From Clostridia bacterium (GTDB lineage Bacteria; UBA6262; WVXT01): a stretch of 24,900 nucleotides of DNA. Of the stretch, positions 21,328 to 24,900 are shown in pieces. The notes beneath the pieces were generated by a model, which was not told where the DNA came from, ran no database searches, and worked only from the letters and a program-made list of their open reading frames with translations. Within the stretch, counting starts at the first letter, position 1. Each line of letters begins with the position of its first letter. The DNA lies in NCBI GenBank assembly GCA_030671905.1, contig DAOVHK010000006.1, positions 1 to 24,900 of the forward strand, given 5' to 3'. Made by a program: the position numbers and the translations under genes.

Positions 21328-22623
21328 TTACGTTGTTTCCCTGGGGTCACTGAGCTTTCCCTTTACTGCTGTCCAGGCAGCTGTAGCCGGAGAAGAAAGG
21401 TATATCTGGGAATTGGGGTTACCCATTCTGCCTTTAAAATTGCGGTTTGCTGTTGATAGGCACTTTTCGTTATCAGCCAAAATCCCTCCCTGCAACCCCA
21501 CACAGGGTCCGCAACCCGGGTTTAAAATAGTAGCCCCAGCTCCAATAAGTATCTCAAAAATTCCTTCTTTCACTGCCTGGAGGTAGACCTGGCGGGAAGC
21601 TGGAGCAATAATCAACCTTACCCCAGGAGCACATTTTCGTCCTTTCAATATCTCTGCCACCAGGCGCAAATCCTCTATTCGTCCATTGGTGCAGGTACCA
21701 ATAAAAACCTGGTCAATTCTGACGTTTTTAGCCTTTATTTGAGAAATTGGTTTAACATTATCCGGGGTCTCAGGACAGGCAATCATTGGTTCCAATTTTG
21801 AGGCATCGATTTCAAAAACTCTTTCGTATTTTGCATCCTTATCTGCCTTAATTTCTTTATATCTCTTTTCCCGCCCTCTCTCCTTGAGGTAGGCTCTGGT
21901 CAAACTATCCGAAGCAACAAGTCCAGCCTTAGCTCCTGATTCTACAGCCATATTACAAAGAGTGAGCCTTCCAGAGATGGACATCTTTTCCACCGCTTTC
22001 CCGGCAAATTCTAAAGCTCTGTAAGTTGCTCCATCAGCTCTCAGCATACCAATAATGTACAGAATCAAATCCTTAGCACAGACACCTTGGGGAAAGTCTC
22101 CTTCTACATTAATCAAGAAAGTCAGGGGAACCTTAAGCCAGGTCTTTCCTGTAGCCATCACTACAGCCACGTCTGTAGAGCCCATTCCGGTAGCAAAGGC
22201 AGCCAAAGCCCCAGAAGTGCAAGTATGAGAATCTGCACCAATGACAATATTACCTGGATTTACAAAGCTTTCCACCAGTCTCTGATGAGAAATTCCCTCC
22301 CCTATTTCCGAGAGATTTGCCTTGGTTTCTCTTGCAAAATCTCGTAACTCTCTTTGGACATTGGAAAGTTCTTTGCGCGGAGAAGGAACAGCATGGTCGA
22401 GGAAAATAATCGTTTTCTCTGGAGCAAAAATTCCACAGTCAACTGCTCCACCTGGGCCGCTTAAAGCTCCACCTCTTTTTAATTTTCTTAACTGCTTAAT
22501 AGCGAGGGGACCTGTGCCATCCTGCACCATACAGAGGTCTACCGGCACAATCACAATATCCCCTGCAGTTACTTCTCTTCCCAAACGGGAGGTAATAATT
22601 TTTTCAGAGATAGTCTTACCCAT
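21328..22623 (-). CDS. leuC: 3-isopropylmalate/aconitate-type dehydratase, large subunit
   Basis: 431 aa, the length of archaeal-type LeuC/HacA proteins. [4Fe-4S] ligands Cys311 (IGTCTNGR), Cys371 and Cys374 (NPGCGPC). Other family blocks: DHAVPSPRK, IVIGADSHTCTSGALAAFATGMGSTD and APASRQVYL. It dehydrates and rehydrates 2- or 3-hydroxy tricarboxylic acids; isopropylmalate, isocitrate/citrate and homocitrate are all possible substrates. Followed by an isocitrate-type dehydrogenase rather than an obvious LeuB, which favours an aconitase role. Start ATG 22623 has GAGGAG seven bases upstream; the open TTG at 22638 would place the ribosome site inside the gene. Confidence 0.88.
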   Translation of the reverse strand: MGKTISEKIITSRLGREVTAGDIVIVPVDLCMVQDGTGPLAIKQLRKLKRGGALSGPGGAVDCGIFAPEKTIIFLDHAVPSPRKELSNVQRELRDFARETKANLSEIGEGISHQRLVESFVNPGNIVIGADSHTCTSGALAAFATGMGSTDVAVVMATGKTWLKVPLTFLINVEGDFPQGVCAKDLILYIIGMLRADGATYRALEFAGKAVEKMSISGRLTLCNMAVESGAKAGLVASDSLTRAYLKERGREKRYKEIKADKDAKYERVFEIDASKLEPMIACPETPDNVKPISQIKAKNVRIDQVFIGTCTNGRIEDLRLVAEILKGRKCAPGVRLIIAPASRQVYLQAVKEGIFEILIGAGATILNPGCGPCVGLQGGILADNEKCLSTANRNFKGRMGNPNSQIYLSSPATAAWTAVKGKLSDPRETT

Positions 22624-22634
22624 AATTAATCTCC

Positions 22635-23786
22635 TCAAAAGTCAACAAGTGATTTTTCGTAGAGGGTTTCTATCCTGTTCAACATGTGAGTGAGATCAAA
22701 AGTAGGATAGACCCTTTTCTTGCCTTCCCTACCCATTCTCTGAGCCAAATTCCGATCTCTAAGCAACTTAATTACCCTCTCAGCAAATTTTTCTATATTG
22801 TGAGGCTCGACCAAAAATCCATTTACTCCCTCAATAATTGCTTCTTTAGCACCGTCCACAGCTGTGGCTACAACAGGCTTTCCAGAAGCCATAGCTTCAG
22901 CAAACACAATAGGAAGACCCTCCCACAGGGAAGTAAGCACCAAAACATCGATAATCTGCATAATCTCCGGGACATCGCGTCGCCAGCCAGTCAAAATAAC
23001 CTTTTCTTTCAGTTTGAACCTCCTGATCAATTCCTCCACCTCGGGTCTTAACTCCCCATCTCCCACCAAAAGAAACCTTGTGGATGGTAAAACCTGGCAG
23101 ACACGATGGGCAAGAAAAATGAAATCTTGAGGAGCCTTTTGAGGCTTGAAACAGGCAATCATTGCCACTACAGGATTTTCAGAGTTAATTCCGAATTCTC
23201 TCTTTTTTTGGTCAAAGTCGATTTTTATTTCAGAAAATGCTTTAATATTTGTAGCGCAATGTATCACCTCATATTGTCTTTTTCTTCCAATCCTATTAGC
23301 CAGGCCTTTTTTCACATTTTCGGAAGATACTACGATTAACTTGTCAGTAATCCAGGCAGTTACTCTCTCTACCCAGATAAAAGCTTTTCTTATCCACCAC
23401 TTCTGATACTCATTAAACCCAAAACCGTGGTATGTGTGGAAAATCTGAGGCACGCCAGCAAAATGGGCTGCCCAGCGGCCAAGAATTCCCGCCTTGGAGG
23501 AGTGGGTATGCACTAAGTCAATCTTTTCTGACTTTAAAAACCTCCATATCTTCATTAAGGTAATCGCATCTTTTATAGGATTCAGCATCCGAATCAGTTG
23601 GGGAATAAAAAATGACTTTATCCTGGGATTACTTTTGACTTCACCATCCAGAATCCCCCCACAGCCAGAGATTAAAATAGGGTTATATCTGTTTCGATTA
23701 AGGTTTTCGGTAGTGTAAATAGCGATATCTTGGGCTCCTCCCAGTTCCAGTTTTGTAATAATTGTCGCCACTTCATACTTTTTCAT
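22635..23786 (-). CDS. Glycosyltransferase, GT4 family
   Basis: 383 aa, GT-B fold. N-terminal ATIITKLELGGAQ (acceptor-side glycine loop), LVHTHSSKAGILGRWAAHFAG, FHTYHGFGF; C-terminal donor domain with VAMIACFKPQKAPQDF, LVGDGELRPEVEELI, VILTGWRRDVPEI, LTSLWEGLPIVFAEAMASGKPVVAT and the E-x7-E motif of retaining GT4 enzymes. No signal peptide; probably peripheral at the cytoplasmic membrane. It transfers a hexose or similar sugar in surface-polysaccharide synthesis; donor and acceptor are not predictable. ATGA overlap with the upstream epimerase gene. Confidence 0.92.
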   Translation of the reverse strand: MKKYEVATIITKLELGGAQDIAIYTTENLNRNRYNPILISGCGGILDGEVKSNPRIKSFFIPQLIRMLNPIKDAITLMKIWRFLKSEKIDLVHTHSSKAGILGRWAAHFAGVPQIFHTYHGFGFNEYQKWWIRKAFIWVERVTAWITDKLIVVSSENVKKGLANRIGRKRQYEVIHCATNIKAFSEIKIDFDQKKREFGINSENPVVAMIACFKPQKAPQDFIFLAHRVCQVLPSTRFLLVGDGELRPEVEELIRRFKLKEKVILTGWRRDVPEIMQIIDVLVLTSLWEGLPIVFAEAMASGKPVVATAVDGAKEAIIEGVNGFLVEPHNIEKFAERVIKLLRDRNLAQRMGREGKKRVYPTFDLTHMLNRIETLYEKSLVDF

Positions 23787-24727
23787 CTATTAGCCATTAC
23801 CCCTTTAATCCATTCTATTTCTTCAATTAGACCTTCTTTCAAATTAAATCTGGGATTATACCCTAACATCTTCTTTGCCTTTTTTATGTCCGCCCAAGTC
23901 GCCTGCATATCTCCTTTCATCTTTTCTGTATATTTAATCTGGGCCTTTTTTTCAATAATTTCCTCCAATAATTTGATCGCGCCATTTACAGAGATATAGC
24001 TGCCACCCCCAATGTTAAAAATTTCGCCTGTGCAAGCTTTTTCCATCACCAAAATATTGGAATTCACAGCATCCTCGATATAGGTGAAATCTCGAGTCTG
24101 GTCTCCATCGCCATAAATGGTAATCTCTTCTCCTTTCAACATTGCTCTGATAAACTTATGGAAAGCCATATCTGGTCTCTGGCGTGGTCCGTAGACCGTA
24201 AAATACCTTAACGATACCACAGGAACCCCAAAATTCTTCCAATACGAATAACACAAACTTTCACAGGCCAACTTGGAAACACCGTAAGGAGAGACTGGTG
24301 AAAGTAGTGTATCTTCCCTCATCGGCAACTCACAATCTCCATAAACAGAGGAAGACGAGGCGAAAATAAACGATTTCAGAGAGATTTTCCTTGCTGACTC
24401 CAGTAATCTCTGTGTGGCCAGAATATTGTTATTTAAATAGGTTTCAAAACGCCTTCCCCAACTGGCGAGAACTCCTGCCTGGGCAGCATGGTGGAAAATA
24501 TAATCGACCCCTTCCAACAACTTATCTAAATTTGTACCCAAAAGGTCTTCTTTTACAAGAGTGAAATTGGACGATTTCAACAGGTTTTGCACATTAGTTT
24601 CCTTAATTCTTCGGTCGTAGTAATCTGTAAAGGAGTCTATTCCCATAACCTCAAAGCCGGATTGAATCAACTTCTCAGCCAGATGAGAACCAATAAATCC
24701 AGCACAACCAGTAACCAGACAACGCAT
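23783..24727 (-). CDS. NAD-dependent nucleotide-sugar epimerase (extended SDR)
   Basis: 314 aa from ATG 24727 (GGGGG site 4 nt upstream; an earlier in-frame start at 24751 would add eight untypical residues). Rossmann motif GCAGFIGSH at 7-15, DSFTDYYDRRIKE at 31-43, HHAAQAGV near 79, Ser cluster ASSSSVYG, catalytic Tyr148 and Lys152 (YGVSK), FTVYGPRQRPDMA, and GDGDQTRDFTYIEDA. The DSFTDYYDRxIKE segment is typical of UDP-glucuronate/UDP-GlcNAc 4-epimerase-like enzymes. It would supply a sugar donor for the coupled GT4 enzyme. Confidence 0.9.
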   Translation of the reverse strand: MRCLVTGCAGFIGSHLAEKLIQSGFEVMGIDSFTDYYDRRIKETNVQNLLKSSNFTLVKEDLLGTNLDKLLEGVDYIFHHAAQAGVLASWGRRFETYLNNNILATQRLLESARKISLKSFIFASSSSVYGDCELPMREDTLLSPVSPYGVSKLACESLCYSYWKNFGVPVVSLRYFTVYGPRQRPDMAFHKFIRAMLKGEEITIYGDGDQTRDFTYIEDAVNSNILVMEKACTGEIFNIGGGSYISVNGAIKLLEEIIEKKAQIKYTEKMKGDMQATWADIKKAKKMLGYNPRFNLKEGLIEEIEWIKGVMANR

Positions 24728-24765
24728 TTTTCCCCCTAAAAAGCCGATCACCCCACCTTTGGTCG

Positions 24766-24783
24766 GGCACTCTTTAGAGTGCC
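24766..24783. repeat. Perfect palindrome over the stop codon of the right-edge gene
   Basis: GGCACTCT-TT-AGAGTGCC, an 8-bp stem with 2-nt loop (an 18-bp perfect inverted repeat apart from the centre). It spans the stop codon (24776-24774) of the gene entering from the right. No T-tract follows, so it is more like an intergenic palindrome than a terminator. Confidence 0.7.
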
Positions 24784-24900
24784 GATGAAGCTATCTTTTC
24801 TGCAACTTCTTTACCTTCTAAAATCGCCTCTTCCATGGTAGAATACTTCCAGCCACCATATCGTCCCACTGAATAGATATTTTTCTCTCTCAGGTAATCC
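24774..24900 (-). CDS. FAD-dependent oxidoreductase (amine-oxidase/protoporphyrinogen-oxidase-like), C-terminal fragment
   Basis: The last 41 codons of a gene entering from the right edge: DYLREKNIYSVGRYGGWKYS, then TMEEAILEGKEVAEKI and a short tail before TAA. The pattern G-R-Y-G-G-W-x-Y-x-T-M-E-x-A-I-x-x-G is the C-terminal FAD-contact region of the NAD(P)-binding Rossmann-like amine oxidase family, which includes UDP-galactopyranose-mutase-like and desaturase-like members often found in polysaccharide clusters. With an epimerase and a GT4 next to it, a sugar-related role fits, but only the tail is visible. Confidence 0.75.
   Translation of the reverse strand, partial: DYLREKNIYSVGRYGGWKYSTMEEAILEGKEVAEKIASSAL

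Noticed and set aside
20875..21456. Plus-strand open frame (193 codons) opposite leuD/leuC
   Set aside because: Antisense to conserved genes, no ribosome site or family motif; a shadow frame.

Overview
The window is one long run of co-directional genes, all read from the minus strand (transcription goes from high to low coordinates). It looks like a chromosomal segment of an uncultivated, probably anaerobic, Gram-negative-type bacterium of moderate-to-low GC. Supporting signs are clean sigma70-like promoters with 17-bp spacers, strong Shine-Dalgarno sites, several TTG starts, an FMN riboswitch, a type II fatty-acid cluster, and flavin-based electron-transfer genes (Acd-EtfBA with a ferredoxin domain, NfnAB) of the kind found in anaerobes. 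Divergent Smc and Ndk sequences suggest a poorly sampled phylum (Aerophobota- or Omnitrophota-like is a guess). No phage, IS transposase, CRISPR, rRNA or tRNA is visible.

Layout in transcription order, from the right edge: (1) 24900-22635, the tail of a FAD-dependent oxidoreductase, an SDR nucleotide-sugar epimerase and a GT4 glycosyltransferase (surface polysaccharide). (2) 22623-19120, large and small subunits of a LeuCD/aconitase-type hydro-lyase, an isocitrate/isopropylmalate-type dehydrogenase and Ndk. (3) 19045-16791, NfnA and NfnB, which overlap by ATGA. (4) 16794-10997, a promoter followed by rpmF-plsX-fabH-fabD-fabG-acpP-fabF, the classical fatty-acid/phospholipid initiation operon, with a strong hairpin between acpP and fabF. 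(5) 10871-10185, rnc. (6) 10168-8893, an arsenite-efflux gene (acr3) and a truncated arsenate-reductase fragment, lying between two near-identical 18-bp direct repeats. (7) 8926-5738, acyl-CoA dehydrogenase, EtfB, and EtfA fused to a 2x[4Fe-4S] ferredoxin domain. (8) 5680-2030, smc with its own promoter. (9) 1848-370, a WecG/TagA glycosyltransferase and a calcineurin-like phosphoesterase. (10) 351-1, promoter, FMN riboswitch, intrinsic terminator and the start of ribD.

The widely conserved order fab-rnc-smc is recognisable, but it is split between rnc and smc by the arsenic and acd-etf genes. Intergenic gaps carry small palindromic elements. One family has a GGGCGACC/GGTCGCCC hairpin followed by CTACGCG; it occurs three times, with a fourth deleted remnant. 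Others carry GTAGTGT, TCTGGAG or GGAGTAGC terminal inverted repeats. Several of these elements touch genes: they supply the stop codons of fabD and perhaps fabF, lengthen the wecG reading frame, and cut off arsC.

I did not find a convincing undescribed multi-gene system. The observations most worth a second look are the palindrome family, the repeat-bounded arsenic cassette, and the fully readable riboswitch attenuator.
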